Assembly (NCBI GenBank): GCA_030789695.1
Contig: CM061139.1
Coordinates: 101,292,037 to 101,356,036, forward strand
Source: Scilla litardierei
Lineage: Eukaryota; Streptophyta; Magnoliopsida; Asparagales; Asparagaceae
Length of the DNA stretch: 64,000 nt
Reading direction: 5' to 3'
This document shows positions 24,441 to 35,772 of the stretch, piece by piece. The notes beneath the pieces are model-generated. The model ran no database searches, was not told the origin of the DNA, and was given only the letters and a program-made list of their open reading frames with translations. Position numbers and translations under genes: made by a program. Numbering within the stretch: position 1 is the stretch's first letter; each line of letters starts with the position of its first letter.

Positions 24441-27400
24441 AGCAACAAATCAAAATTTGGCTCCAAAAATAATTGGATACTCGATAGCGGGTGTTCAAAA
24501 CACATGACGGGTGACGCTCAATTGCTCTCCGGAGTGGTGCCCATTGCAAATGAAAACCGTGTAGTATTTGGAGGCAACGAGAGCGGAACCATCATAGGTG
24601 TTGAAAAAGTGGGTAATCCTTTTAAACCACTTATAAGTGATGTTTACCTTGTTAAAGGATTAAACCACAATCTTATTTCAATAAGCCAACTTTGTGACAA
24701 AGGTTACAAAGTTAGTTTTGCGAAAGGAATGTGCCATATTTTAAGAAAAAATAATAATGATTTATTGTTTTCCGGCACACGCCATAAGGATATATACATC
24801 CTAGATCTTCCAAGATCACATGAACAATGTCTCATTGCCAACACAAGTGAACAACACTTATGGCATCGACGTTTTGGTCATGTGAACTTTGGAACACTCT
24901 TTAAACTTTCCAAGTTAAATTCTATTAGAGGCTTCCCTAAGCTTGTCTTTCGAAAGAAAAGCTTTTGTGACTCGTGTCAACGAGGCAAGCTTCCGAAATC
25001 TTCATTTAAACCTAAGAAAAGCATTTCATCTAAGCGGCCTCTAGAGCTATTACATCTAGATTTATTTGGGCCAACTAGAGTTGCTTCATTAGGAAATGCA
25101 CGTTATGGACTTGTCATCGTTGATGACTTTTCTAGATTTACTTGGGTATTTTCATTAAGCAATAAAAATGATGCTTTTGAAAACTTCACAATATTTGTTA
25201 AGAAAGTACAAAATCTCATTGGAACCACCATTGTCACTATTCGTAGTAATCATGGAGGGGAATTTGAGAATGAGTCTTTCTCAAATTTTTGTGATGAAGT
25301 TGGTATTACTCACACCTTTTCATTCCCTCGCGCACCTCCTCAAAATGATGTTGTTGAGAGAAAGAATAGGACGCTAGTGGAATGTGCTCGCACTATGCTT
25401 GATGATAGCCAACTTGGCCATCAATTTTGGGCGGAAGCGGTACATACCGCTTGCTATGTGTTAATAGGATACTTTTGAGGCCCGGCACTAAACAAACTTG
25501 TTATGAATTGTTGTTTGGTAGGTTGCCTCAAGTTAAACATTTTCGAGTTTTCGGTGCAAAATGTTTTATTAAAAACACGTATGGTAGCTTGGACAAATTT
25601 GATCCAAGATCCGATGAGGGGATATTTGTTGGATATTCCTCCCGTAGCAAAGCCTACCGGATATACAACAAACGAACCTCAACGATCGAGGAATAACTTC
25701 ATGTTTCATTTAATGAAGGTTTTGTCCCTACTAGAATTACTAATGATGATGACTCCATGATGTTTTATGTGATTCAATTGGTAATTCTAATTCTATTGAT
25801 TCTATTGATACTAACCCTACTAATGAATCTTTTGAGAATGTTCCTAGTGATCAGGGAATTCCCAAACGGCTTCATACCGTTCGTGACCATCCTCATGAGC
25901 AAGTCATTGGCAATATCCTTGATAGTGTCAAGACGAGATCTCAAGTCAACTACTTCGCTCATTGTACCTTTGCCTCCTCGATAGAGCCAAAGAATATTAA
26001 TGAAGCGTGCAAAGATAGTGCTTGGATCCTAGCCATAGAGGAGGAACTCATTCAATTTGAGAGGAATGAATTGGGAGCTTGTTCCATTGCCATCGAAGAA
26101 CCACACCGTTATAGGAACGAAGTGGATTTTCAAGAACAAGACCGACGAAAACCAAATCGTCGTCCGGAACAAATCTCGGTTAGTAGCTCAAAGCTATCGG
26201 TAAGAGGAAGGTATTGATTTCGAAGAATCCTTTGCTCCGGTAGCTAGATTAGAATCAATTAGATTATTGTTATCTTTTGCATGCCATAAAGATTAAACTC
26301 TTTCAAATGGATGTTAAAAGTGCGTTTTTAAACAGAGATGTTGTTGAGGAAGTTTATGTTTCTCAACCTTCGGGTTTTATAAATGAAAAATTTCCAAATC
26401 ATGTTTTCAAACTTAAGGAAGCACTTTACGGTTTGAGACAAGCTCCTCGAGCTTGGTATGACCGTTTAAAGAATTTTCTTTTGGATTTAGGTTTTAAAAT
26501 GGGAGAAGTTGATTCTACATTATTTGTTAAGTATTCGAATAATGATATAATTTTAGTTCAAATTTACGTTGATGATATCATTTTCGGTGCTACTAACTTC
26601 GCTCTTTGCGAAGAGTTTTCTGATGTGATGAAGGATCAATTTGAGATGAGCCACATGGGTAAGCTCAAATATTTCTTAGGTCTCCAAATTTGCCAAATGA
26701 ACGATGCAATCTTCATCCACCAAACCAAGTACACGGTGGAGTTGCTAAAGCGTTTTGGAATGGAGAATGCCTCCGGGAAGAAGACGCCAATGAGCACTAC
26801 TACACATCTTGATAAAGATACGGGCGGAAAAGATGTAGACATTCGTCTATATCGAGGTATGATAGGTAGTTTACTATATCTTACCGCAAGTAGGCCTGAT
26901 ATTATGTTTGCCGTATGTGTATGTGCTCGTTATCAGTCTCAACCTAAGGAATCTCACTTAGTTGCGGTAAAACGTATTTTCCGTTATTTAAGTTACACAC
27001 TTGATTTTGGATTACTTTATCCAAAATCTAGCACATATGAGTTAATCTCATATAGTGACGCAAATTATGTGGGATGAAAATCCGACAGGAAAAGTACTAG
27101 TGGCACTTGCCATTTTATAGGAAATTCTCTTGTCTCTTGGTTTTCCAAGAAGCAGAATTACGTATCACTTTCAACCACCGAGGCGGAATATATTGCCGTC
27201 GGTGCCGCGTGTCCTCAGGTTCTTTGGATGAGACACACTCTTAAAGACTTTGGTATAAACTATGATACTTGCCCTATCATGGTGGACAACCAAAGTGCAA
27301 TTTGTCTCTCTAAGAATCTGATACACCATTCCCGTTCTAAACATATAGATGTCTGTCACCATTTCTTAGATGATCATGTTGCTAAAAGGACATCATATTA

Positions 27401-27514
27401 GTGTACGTTGAAACCCAGAAGCAAATTGCCGATATTTTCACGAAACCCCTAAAGGAAGACTCCTTTGTGCGGTTGCATCGAGAATTGGGGATTATGGGTG
27501 AATCCGAGATTTAG
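24441..27514 (+). pseudogene. Copia B pol (protease, integrase, reverse transcriptase, RNase H)
   Basis: Protease motif NWILDSGCSKHMTG is at about 24470-24515. The integrase HHCC zinc region (LWHRRFGHVN ... CDSCQRGK) follows at about 24855-24990, and the core has HLDLFGPT and PPQNDVVERKNRT. The usual RSDHGGEF motif reads RSNHGGEF, so the second catalytic Asp is lost. A stop at 25476 and frameshifts near 25430, 25690 and 25990-26290 break the frame. Reverse transcriptase reads well from 26277, with FQMDVKSAFLN, LYGLRQAPRAWY and the catalytic YVDDIIFG. RNase H motifs DAN, STTEAEYIAVG and VDNQSAI lie beyond a stop at 27074-27076. The frame ends at 27514. Confidence 0.93.
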
Positions 27515-27766
27515 GATTCATATTTTGTTCAATAATCTTGCATGCTATCAATTTCGTTATATTTGCTCATGCTAGATTTATTGGAATTTTTTGGATTTTT
27601 GGTTGAATTTTTGGAATTTGTGCTCGATTTATTCATGAACGTCAAATGTAAGATTTTCGATGTTTAATGAGGTAGTATAATGTTTAATGAGAGTATTTCG
27701 ATGTTTCGTCCAAGTACGATTAGGAGAGAACTCAAAATTTCAAATTCTAAAATTTTTGAACTCTGG

Positions 27767-28035
27767 TAGTCGGTTCATGTTCATTGACCGACCGACTAGA
27801 TCATCATCTAGTCGGTCAGTGAATAAACTCAGACCGACTAACTCAAGCCCTAAATTTGGCTTCAGTTACTGTTTGCAATTAGTCGGTTCAAGCTCATTGG
27901 CCGACCGACTAGATCATCATCTAGTCGGTCAGCGCTTGAACTATGACCGACTAATTGCACATGGAATGCTTTGGTCTTTTCGCATTCCAGTCGATTTACT
28001 CAGCCCCGCACCGACTAGAATCATTTCTAGTCGAT
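27767..28035. repeat. Internal copy of the Copia B palindromic array
   Basis: Two full modules (TAGTCGGTTCA ... ACCGACTAGATCATCATCTAGTCGGT ... ACCGACTAA) and a partial third lie between pol and the third ORF. The linker resembles the LTR linker (TTACTGTTTGCAATTAGTCGG here, TTACTGTTTACAGTTAGTCGG in the LTR). The central hairpins have perfect arms around ATCATC. Confidence 0.88.
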
Positions 28036-28299
28036 GCGAAATTTCTCCCTCAGCCAAATCCCCCGAAACTCTTCGACTTCCTCCGCCGTCTGATCAATTT
28101 TTTCGGCCATCTCCTCCGTCTATCTTTCTCCATCTTCCTCCTAGGGTAAAGATCTCCATCTCCTATCTATCCTAGGGTTTGATTTCAGCTTTTAGACCTA
28201 GGTTTATCACGATTTCAGTTGTTCTAGGGTCGGCCTAGGGTTGTTCTTAGTTTTTTTAGGTTTCGAATTCTCGTTTGATTGCGTTGTCTCGTCACGCTT

Positions 28300-29865
28300 A
28301 TGGCGAAGACACGAATTCCGATCGATCCCGCACGTCCGTCACCCATGACCGTCGAATCTCCCTCTACGGACCCCCCGCAACCCAAACGCCGATCGAAATC
28401 CACCCATCCTTCATTGTCTTTGCCTCCTCTTAAGAAGAAGAGGACGGCGATAGCCAAGCCTAGATCTCAGCCCAAGCCTAGGAAAGAGCTTGTGTCTCCT
28501 GCTTCATTCCGTGCACCCACTCCTCCCGATGATTCCGACACGAAATATATCCCCGAGACCGAGCGTACCCATAGGGATCCTACTCCTCCACCCCGATCTA
28601 GCACACGTCAGCCTAAGGGGAAGGCTCCGATGCTAGTTGGCGGTGTCGATATTTCGTTGTGTCGTGACGACTCGTTGTGTCTCGCGGCTTACAACCGTAT
28701 CGAGCACTGTCCGCTGCTGTTGGAGCACTTCGTTCAGTTCTCCGACTTCCCAGGCCTAGCTAATCTTCTTTCGTCTAGTGGCCTTATCGATTATCTTCGA
28801 TATGACCCGAAGGCGAATCCACATCCATACCCCCGTCTAGTCAAGCTTTTCTACGCGAATAGGGTTCGCGGTCAGTACGACGAGACCCATTCCATTGAGA
28901 CGACTGTCTTGGGGACACCGATAGTCCTCACGGCAAAAATCTTAGGGGATTTGATAGGTGTCTCCTTGTCTGGCCTTCTTCCGTCTGATATCTCTGTTGA
29001 CGACATTTCTGACCTTGACCAGGCCATGCTCTTTGAGATTTTCCATGTCATCCCTCCTGCCATGATTGGCGTCCCTTCGAAGTTATTTAAGCCGAATGCC
29101 TGGCTCTTAAATTTGATCTTGAAGTCGTGCCTCCTTCCAAAGTACAGCTCATCCTCCTTGCCTTCCCAGCCATTCCTAAAACTCATTTACGCCATCTTCA
29201 TGGGGAGTGAGATCAATTGGGCACGGATCATTCTCGACAAGATGTACTCTTTCGAATGTATTCGAAAGTCCACCAAGTCGGCCCACATTCCGTATCCATG
29301 CATATTGACTCTCGTCTTCCGTCACTTCCGTGTCACTCTTACTCCCGACGATGAGCGTCCCCTCGGTCCCTCTCTGAATGCGACGGCCGTCAAGAAGTCT
29401 CTTGCGGCGCTTCGTCACGTTCAGAGGACGACCCCATCTGCTTCAGCCTCTGCTTCAGCTGCTCCTGCTCCCTCTCCTACTCTTTCTGAGCTTGCACGTT
29501 CGTTGAAACGTGTGGAGTCTCGTTGTGCTCAATCTGAGGAGATTCTCGCTCGCATTGCATCTCACTTTGGGATTGACATTCCTCCGTTGGTTTCTGACGA
29601 CGAGGAGATGGATGATGCTGAGCTCGAGGAGCTTATTGGATCTGCTGCTGCTCGTGCCCCTGAGGGTACTTCTGGTGCTGCTGTTTCTTCTGCCGGTGAT
29701 CCCGAGAGCACACCTGCTGCCACCATTCCTCTGATGGATGCTTCGTCTTTTGCTGCTCCCGAGACCACTCCTGTCGTGCCAGAGATCTCCACTCCTGTCG
29801 TCCCAGTGTCCACTCCTTCTGCAGAGCCTGCTGCTGCTGCTACTAATCCTCCCGCTGCCTCCTGA
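28300..29865 (+). CDS. Third ('env-like') ORF of Copia B, plant-transposon-protein type
   Basis: The frame is open without interruption for 521 codons; the first ATG is at 28300 (MAKTRIPIDPARPS), although the frame is open slightly upstream. Residues 1-110 are Pro/Arg/Lys-rich and basic. About 115-370 form a compact region (LVKLFYANRV, TVLGTPIVLTAKILGDLIGV, LLPKYSSSSLPSQ, RIILDKMYS) resembling the 'putative plant transposon protein' domain found in extra ORFs of plant retroelements. About 380-521 is Ala/Ser/Thr/Pro-rich with a short helical segment (LARSLKRVESRCAQSEEILA) and an acidic patch. No signal peptide or clear membrane segment is visible, so calling it an envelope protein is not supported. 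Role unknown. It sits in the usual Sirevirus position between pol and the 3' LTR. Confidence 0.85.
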   Translation: MAKTRIPIDPARPSPMTVESPSTDPPQPKRRSKSTHPSLSLPPLKKKRTAIAKPRSQPKPRKELVSPASFRAPTPPDDSDTKYIPETERTHRDPTPPPRSSTRQPKGKAPMLVGGVDISLCRDDSLCLAAYNRIEHCPLLLEHFVQFSDFPGLANLLSSSGLIDYLRYDPKANPHPYPRLVKLFYANRVRGQYDETHSIETTVLGTPIVLTAKILGDLIGVSLSGLLPSDISVDDISDLDQAMLFEIFHVIPPAMIGVPSKLFKPNAWLLNLILKSCLLPKYSSSSLPSQPFLKLIYAIFMGSEINWARIILDKMYSFECIRKSTKSAHIPYPCILTLVFRHFRVTLTPDDERPLGPSLNATAVKKSLAALRHVQRTTPSASASASAAPAPSPTLSELARSLKRVESRCAQSEEILARIASHFGIDIPPLVSDDEEMDDAELEELIGSAAARAPEGTSGAAVSSAGDPESTPAATIPLMDASSFAAPETTPVVPEISTPVVPVSTPSAEPAAAATNPPAAS

Positions 29866-30144
29866 GCTTCTTTGGAGGACTCTCCTAGTGCACTTTGGAT
29901 GATAGATCGTGTAGTGAGAGTGTGGGTTAGGATAGTTTGGGTGGTTCTGGATATTTTGATGTATTTTGGATATTTTCATGATGTATTTTGATGTATCTCT
30001 TATGGAGTTTTGATATTTTTGTATGTATGTGATACTCCGATATATGCAGTGATATAGTGATGTATTTTGTGCTTCGATCGTTGGATCGCTTATATGTATG
30101 TTGGCTGATGTATAATTTTGTTGTATCATGTTTCATATATATAA

Positions 30145-30194
<50 letters not shown>

Positions 30195-30860
30195 CGATGT
30201 TGACATTTCATTTTCTTGTGAACATTATATTTTTGCCTCTGATGTTTGATTTCGTCGCTCGACGATAATAACTTGGTTAAATAGAAATTATTTCTATGAA
30301 AACATAGAATTGTTTTCCATGCACTAAATTAACCAAGAATGTTGATATTGGAGAGTATATTCCATAACTCAATTCGTAAAATTAATTTGAGTTTTGATGA
30401 TTTTATTTATCGATTTTCGACTTTGGTCTCATTGACACGCTTTGATTTAATTCGTATTTTTCTTCGGTGTCATTTGGACCATGGTCGTATTCTACGACTC
30501 CCGTGCTTTTATTTGAAGCCATTGTTGTTGTCGTTGATCTCCTCCCACTCTTTTTGCTAATGCCAAAGGGGGAGAGAATTAATAATGACAATGTGCTAAA
30601 TGATAATTTAAAGCATTTTGCCAAGAATCTAATTTGATATGTTAGATTAAGGGGAGTTAAGATATAAAAATGGATTTCATATCCGATACTTCAATAATTG
30701 AATTCTCAATTTTTACTCTACTCGTCTGCTTGATGCGTAAGATTAATATTAATTTTGGAATTAACGTGTCATCAATGCAGGGGGAGTAAGTAAATTTCAT
30801 TTGAGTCATTATTTTTGATTATTATTTATGTTGGTTTGTCATCACCAAAAAAGGGGAGAA
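29866..30860 (+). other. Copia B 3' untranslated region with (AC)n microsatellite and PPT
   Basis: No gene is seen. A run of about 23 AC repeats lies at 30148-30193. AT-rich sequence leads to the polypurine tract AAAAAAGGGGAGAA (30847-30860), immediately before the 3' LTR. Confidence 0.8.
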
Positions 30861-32574
30861 TGTTGAGTATTGGACTCCCCGGATTTAGTTTTGGATGATG
30901 AACAAACATAAATATCGTGAACTAACTCTTTATGAGCGCAGTTATGGACATCTAAAGCGACGTCTCAAGACTTCTCAAAGCGCATGATCGTGTGCCTAAA
31001 GCTTCGTTGAAGCTCAAGGACCATTATTGAAGTCATGAAGATTCGATTGAAGCTTTTGAAGACGGTTCGTCAAGTTCTATTTATTGTCCTCTAGCTTCAT
31101 TTCATAGAATGTTAAGCCTTGAGTAGGTCTTACGTTTTTATCTTCATAACGCTCATATCTTAGAGCTAGGATCTTAGTAGAAGTCCATACGAACTTTCCC
31201 AAAGCTTCGCGCTTCGATTCGCGACTTCTTGTGCATGTTAGTTGGTTCAAGAAGAAGAACCAACCGACTAGATGGTGATCTAGTCGGTCGACAAAGCTTC
31301 TTGAACCGACTAGTTTGCCTCCTTCAATTCTAGCTCACTTACTGTTTACAGTTAGTCGGTCAAAGAAGGTTCACCGACCGACTAATTGTGAAACTAGTCG
31401 GTTAGGAATCCTTCTTGGACCGACTAGTTGAGCTTCTACTGTACAGCCTAAGTTACTGCTTATCGTTAGTCAGTCTATGTACATTTGGTGACCGACTAGT
31501 TGATGAACTAGTCGGTCAATATTTGTTCTTAGACCGACTAATTAAACTTCTATTCAGACTAGTATATTTCTTCTGTTAGTCGGTCTATGAACACTCACCG
31601 ACCGACTAGTTGTGAAACTAGTCGGTTGGCAAGTCTTCTTGGACCGACTAGTTCTTTAAGTCTGAACTTCTCTATTTGACTGTTCGCCTCTTAGTCGGTT
31701 CATGTTGAATCACCGACCGACTAGTTGATGAACTAGTCGGTCAGTGATCCTTCTTAGACCGACTAGTTTGCTTCAGAATAGAGCCGTTGGAGCATTGAAT
31801 GCCACGATTTTTGCTCTCTCTTTCCTCTATCCTATATATACTTGGAGTGCTGTATTCATTGCACTCAAGGCTGATTATTACTGATATTTAGAGATCAAAA
31901 GAGAAGCATTAAAATCTCATTCAAAGCTCATTGATTTCATTCTTGAATCTCTCCCTCACTCTTATTTCAAAAGAGAGATTCATTGATTGTGAGCCTTCCA
32001 AGCCAAGAGCTTGATCCAAGGTCACCAATATCCACCTAGGACTCCATTACTGGTCAATATCTTGGAGCTAGGGTTTGGTGCCTTCATCTTCCCCAAAATC
32101 CATAGTTGCCCTAATTCGTAAGTATACTCAAGACATATGATTTTGTCGGTAAGAATTTCGTATTTCATTTACTTTCATATTGTAAGTGTTTTACTCTCGG
32201 TTGTGAGAGTTTGTTTGTGATCTTGGGTTGTGGGAGTCACAATTTCATTTGTGTATGATTTGACTTTGTAGAGGTTTTCTACAAGTACTTCATAGTGCAA
32301 ATTTGAGTTAGAAGTTTCTAACTCAAGTATCCGGAGGGGATCCGGTTGGTTGGGACGTAGGATCACCGGGAACAAGTCGGGGAGACTTGGGTGGATCCGA
32401 ACCCGTTAAATTGCTTGTTTGCGATTGTTTTCTTTGTTGTCTACATTTACATTTCCGCATTTCCACATTGATTGGTAGATTTTGCAAGATAATTAGGAAT
32501 TATCTTCTTAATTATTTTAAAGTACTATTCACCCCCCCTCTAGTACTTGTGCAGTAGCTTCGTAGGGCGCTACA
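30861..32574 (+). repeat. Copia B 3' LTR
   Basis: This 1714-bp LTR matches 10716-12451, with the palindromic array at about 31237-31768 and a TATA box near 31832. It ends GGGCGCTACA and is followed by TSD TGTGT. Confidence 0.93.
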
Positions 32575-33255
32575 TGTGTGTCTACTGTCCACCCGTAACT
32601 TGGCATTTTCTAAGCTTTTAGCTCAGATAATCAAGTCGCAGGCCCACTTTCCCAATCACCAGATAAAGAAACTTCGTCTGGAAATGTAGGGGAGTTTACA
32701 TCATAAGTTTTTCTCGACTATTTTCAAGCATCGGGCATTGAAGTTGAACATCCTGTAGCACATGTTCACACCCAAAATGGCTTAGCAGAATCTTTAATAA
32801 AGGGAATGTAATGGATTGCTCGTCCATTACTACTTCAATCCCAATTGCCGATGAACGCATGGGGTCATGTAATATTGCATGCTGCATCTTTAATAAAATA
32901 CAGACCTTCTGGAGGTCAGTCATCTTCTTCTATGCAATTAGCACTTGGAGTACCACCAATTGTCTCACATTTGAGAATAATTGGTTGTGCAGTATACGTC
33001 CCCATAGCACCACCACAAAGGACCAAGATGGGTCCACAACGTCGTCTAGGCATTTATGTTGGGTTTGACACACTCTCCATAATAAGATTCCTAGAACCCC
33101 TTACGGAAGACATTTTCAAGGCATGTCTAGAAGACTGTGAATTTGATGAAACATCATTTCCAAGACTAGGCTTACAAACCAAGAAGCCTGAAGCTTCAGA
33201 GAGTATCTCTTGGGATACACAAAAATTAAGTCGCTTTGATCCGCCTACGAGCTAG
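32575..33255 (+). pseudogene. Copia A pol, part 2: integrase core and C-terminal region
   Basis: Sequence resumes with a CLLSTRNLAF-like segment, followed by degraded core motifs with stops. A clear stretch from 32845 covers MNAWGHVILHAASLI, LRIIGCAVYVPIAPPQRTKMG and RRLGIYVGF, the GKGY-like region typical of copia integrase, ending at a stop in 33253-33255. It continues the integrase begun before 10715. Confidence 0.88.
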
Positions 33256-33257
33256 TG

Positions 33258-35352
33258 TGAGGAGGAGGTCCTGAAGATTCTCCATATCTAAAACAATCCA
33301 TTTCTTGCCGTACAAATTTACTGACAACCAGAAGATTGTCAGATCACACGTCCCTGCTGTTAACACTCCAGCTAGGATTGACATACCGCAAAATGGATGC
33401 AATCCGCCTGCAGCAGAAATGGTTAGACCTCTTAAAAAGAGAGGACGACCACCAGGATCCAAGGATCAAGTCCCTCGAAAGAGTAGGACCCTTGGCAATG
33501 GTCAAACAATAATACCACAGGATGCTACTATAAGCCATGCTTCCCTATCTCTCCCAAACTCTCAAAGAGAGGGAAAACCGGGAGAAAATGAAGTTTCGAT
33601 ACATTATGCACGAACTGGGGAGTATTGGGACAGAAAGAGCACCATTATAGATGACACATTTGTGTGTAATATTGCCATCAACATCGTGTACTACGATGAT
33701 GATATTGAACCACACTCTCTGACAGAATGCCAAAGCAGAGATGATTGGCCAAAGTGGAAAGCAGCAATAGAAGTGGAGTTGGATTCACTCACAAAACGCA
33801 AGGTCTTCGGTCCAATTGTCTAGACACCAAAAGGTGTAAAACCTATATGTTATAAATGGGTATTTGTTAGAAAAAGAAATGAACAGAATGAGATCGTTCG
33901 CTACAAAGCAAGGCTTGTAGCGCAGGGTTTTACCCAATGTCCAGGGTGGATTTTGACGCCACATACTCCCCGGTCATGGACGCGATCACCTTCCGATTCC
34001 TTATTGGCTTAACAGCTCAAAAAGTTTCGGATATGCAGCTTATGGACGTCGTGACTGCATACCTATATGAAAATTTAGACCGAGGCATCTTTATGAGATT
34101 GCCTGATGTTTATTCTTTGCCTGCAGCACTAAAAGAGAGACAACATGACGTCTACTCAGTGAAACTGCAAAGATCATTATATGGTCTAAAACAATCTGGA
34201 AGGATGTGGTATAACATACTGAGCAAATTCCTTGCGAAGCAAGGATTTGCAAATGACCTAGTCTGTCATTGCATCTTTATTAGAGCAAAGGCAACAAGAT
34301 TTGTCATTATAGCTGTCTATGTGGACGACTTAAACCTCATCGGATCTCTTGGAGAGATCACTGAGATTTCTAGAAGCTTGACAGAAACTTTCAAGATGAA
34401 AGACCTCGGAAATTCAAATATATGTTTAGGTCTTCAAATAGAGCATCTTAACGATGGGATCATGTTTCATCAGTCAACTTATACATCAAACTTACTGAAA
34501 AAGTTTCAAATAGATAAGTGCCACCCCCTCAGTACCCCTATGGTCGTGAGATCATTGGATGTACATAAAGACCCCTTCCGGCCGCTGGAAGAGGGGGGGG
34601 GGGAATTACTAGGCCCTGAAGTGCCTTATTTAAGTGATATTGGTGCACTCCTTTTCCTGGCTAACTGCAGTCGTCCTGACATAGCATTTGCAGTTAACTT
34701 ACTAGCCAGATATAGTGTTGTACCTATACAGCGGCACTGGGCCGGAGTTAAGCATCTTTTGCGCTACCTCCAAGGGTCTATAGACTTAGGTCTATTCTAC
34801 AGGAAAGGGGCAACAACAGGTTTAGTTGGTTGTGCTGATGCAAGTTACAGATTCGATCCTCATACAGAGAAGTCTCAGACTGGATACATGTTCACTTATA
34901 GCGGCACTGCCATATCCTGGAGAGCTGTGAAGCAGACCATGACGACCGTCTCATCCACACATTCAGAACTTCTAGTAATCCATGAAGCAAGTAAAGAGAG
35001 CTTCTGGCTATGTTCTGTGATCCAGCACATTCTCACCTCTATCAGCCTGAAGCCCGACGTTATTGAGCCTACTACAATCTATGAAGACAATGCAGCATGT
35101 ATAGCCCAGCTATAGGACGGCTACATCAAAGGCGACAAGATGAAGCATATCTCTCCCAAGTCCTTCTGGACACATCACCTTCAGAAGCAAAAGCATATTG
35201 AGGTACATCAGATACAATCTTGTAATAACTTGGCAGATTTGCTTAGCAAATCCCTGCCTACTAGTATCTTTGAGAGACTTGTAAGTGGGATTGGGATGAG
35301 GAGAGTGAGAAAATGTAAACTGGTTCAGGATGAGAGAACTATGAATGTATAG
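33258..35352 (+). pseudogene. Copia A reverse transcriptase and RNase H
   Basis: The linker includes RLKKRGRPPGSKD-like residues (about 33425-33480). The RT start WPKWKAAIEVELDSL (about 33750) is followed by a stop at 33821 and [21 protein letters not shown] long clean stretch from 33937 to 35115 holds QLMDVVTAYLY, LYGLKQSGRMWYN, the catalytic YVDDLNLIG and RNase H GCADASY and STHSELLV. A stop at 35113 follows EDNAACIAQL, but the C-terminus (CNNLADLLSKSLPTSIF) is readable to 35352. A G-run sits at about 34594-34603. Not functional. Confidence 0.92.
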
Positions 35353-35661
35353 ATGCATAGGAGACTGATGTATAAATTCATAGGAAATCTGCAAGCCTGA
35401 AGCTTGGTCAGATGAGGGGGAGTCAACAGTAGTGTTGTACTCTTTTCCCTTGGCTATTGGTTTTTCCCACAAGATTTTTCATAGTCAAGGTTTTGATGAG
35501 GCAACCTCGTTGACTCTGGATCCTGAAGTATCCACCCCTAGACACATCCCTAAAACAGGCGAAGTTATGAAAAAACTGTTCTTTATTTAACAAGGTAGTT
35601 ATCCTAACTTGGATCTTGAAGAATCCACCTCTTATTCCATGGTTGGTTGGATAAGGGGAAG
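35353..35661 (+). other. Copia A 3' untranslated region and polypurine tract
   Basis: There is no gene here. A purine tract ATAAGGGGAAG (about 35651-35661) abuts the 3' LTR. A second purine-rich tract GATGAGGGGGAG occurs near 35412. Confidence 0.7.
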
Positions 35662-35772
35662 TGTTGTGAATAGGCCCATTGGGTATCCCCCCATCATTGA
35701 ATGTTATATATATGAGGGTAGGGGGCTTCTAACTCTCTACACCTTTTACCCTACGCTTTTTCCTTCATAACA
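35662..35772 (+). repeat. Copia A 3' LTR
   Basis: This 111-bp copy of 7592-7710 ends TTCATAACA and is followed by TSD GATTC (35773-35777). Confidence 0.92.

Larger units (their letters stand above)
10716..32574 (+). mobile_element. Copia B: Sirevirus-like copia element with a third ORF, inserted in Copia A
   Basis: The LTRs at 10716-12451 and 30861-32574 start TGTTGAGTATTGG and end CTACA or TTACA. The TSD TGTGT lies at 10711-10715 and 32575-32579. Excluding LARD2 the element is about 12.2 kb. It has the iMet-type primer site, gag with one CCHC knuckle, copia-order pol, a large extra ORF after pol, palindromic LTR repeats and a PPT. Size, extra ORF and palindromes point to the Sirevirus (Maximus/SIRE) lineage; a phylogeny would be needed to settle it. 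Confidence 0.93.
7592..35772 (+). mobile_element. Copia A: short-LTR Ty1/copia element, inserted in the hAT transposon
   Basis: The LTRs at 7592-7710 and 35662-35772 match, both starting TGTTGTGAAT and ending TTCATAACA or TTTATAACA. Both flanks carry the 5-bp TSD GATTC (7587-7591 and 35773-35777). Without the nested Copia B the element is about 6.3 kb. Gene order gag, protease, integrase, reverse transcriptase, RNase H is that of Ty1/copia. Many stops and frameshifts show a long-dead copy. Confidence 0.93.

Noticed and set aside
28279..28299. Upstream extension of the Copia B third ORF by seven codons
   Set aside because: It would begin at TTG; the first ATG is at 28300, so the ATG start was preferred.
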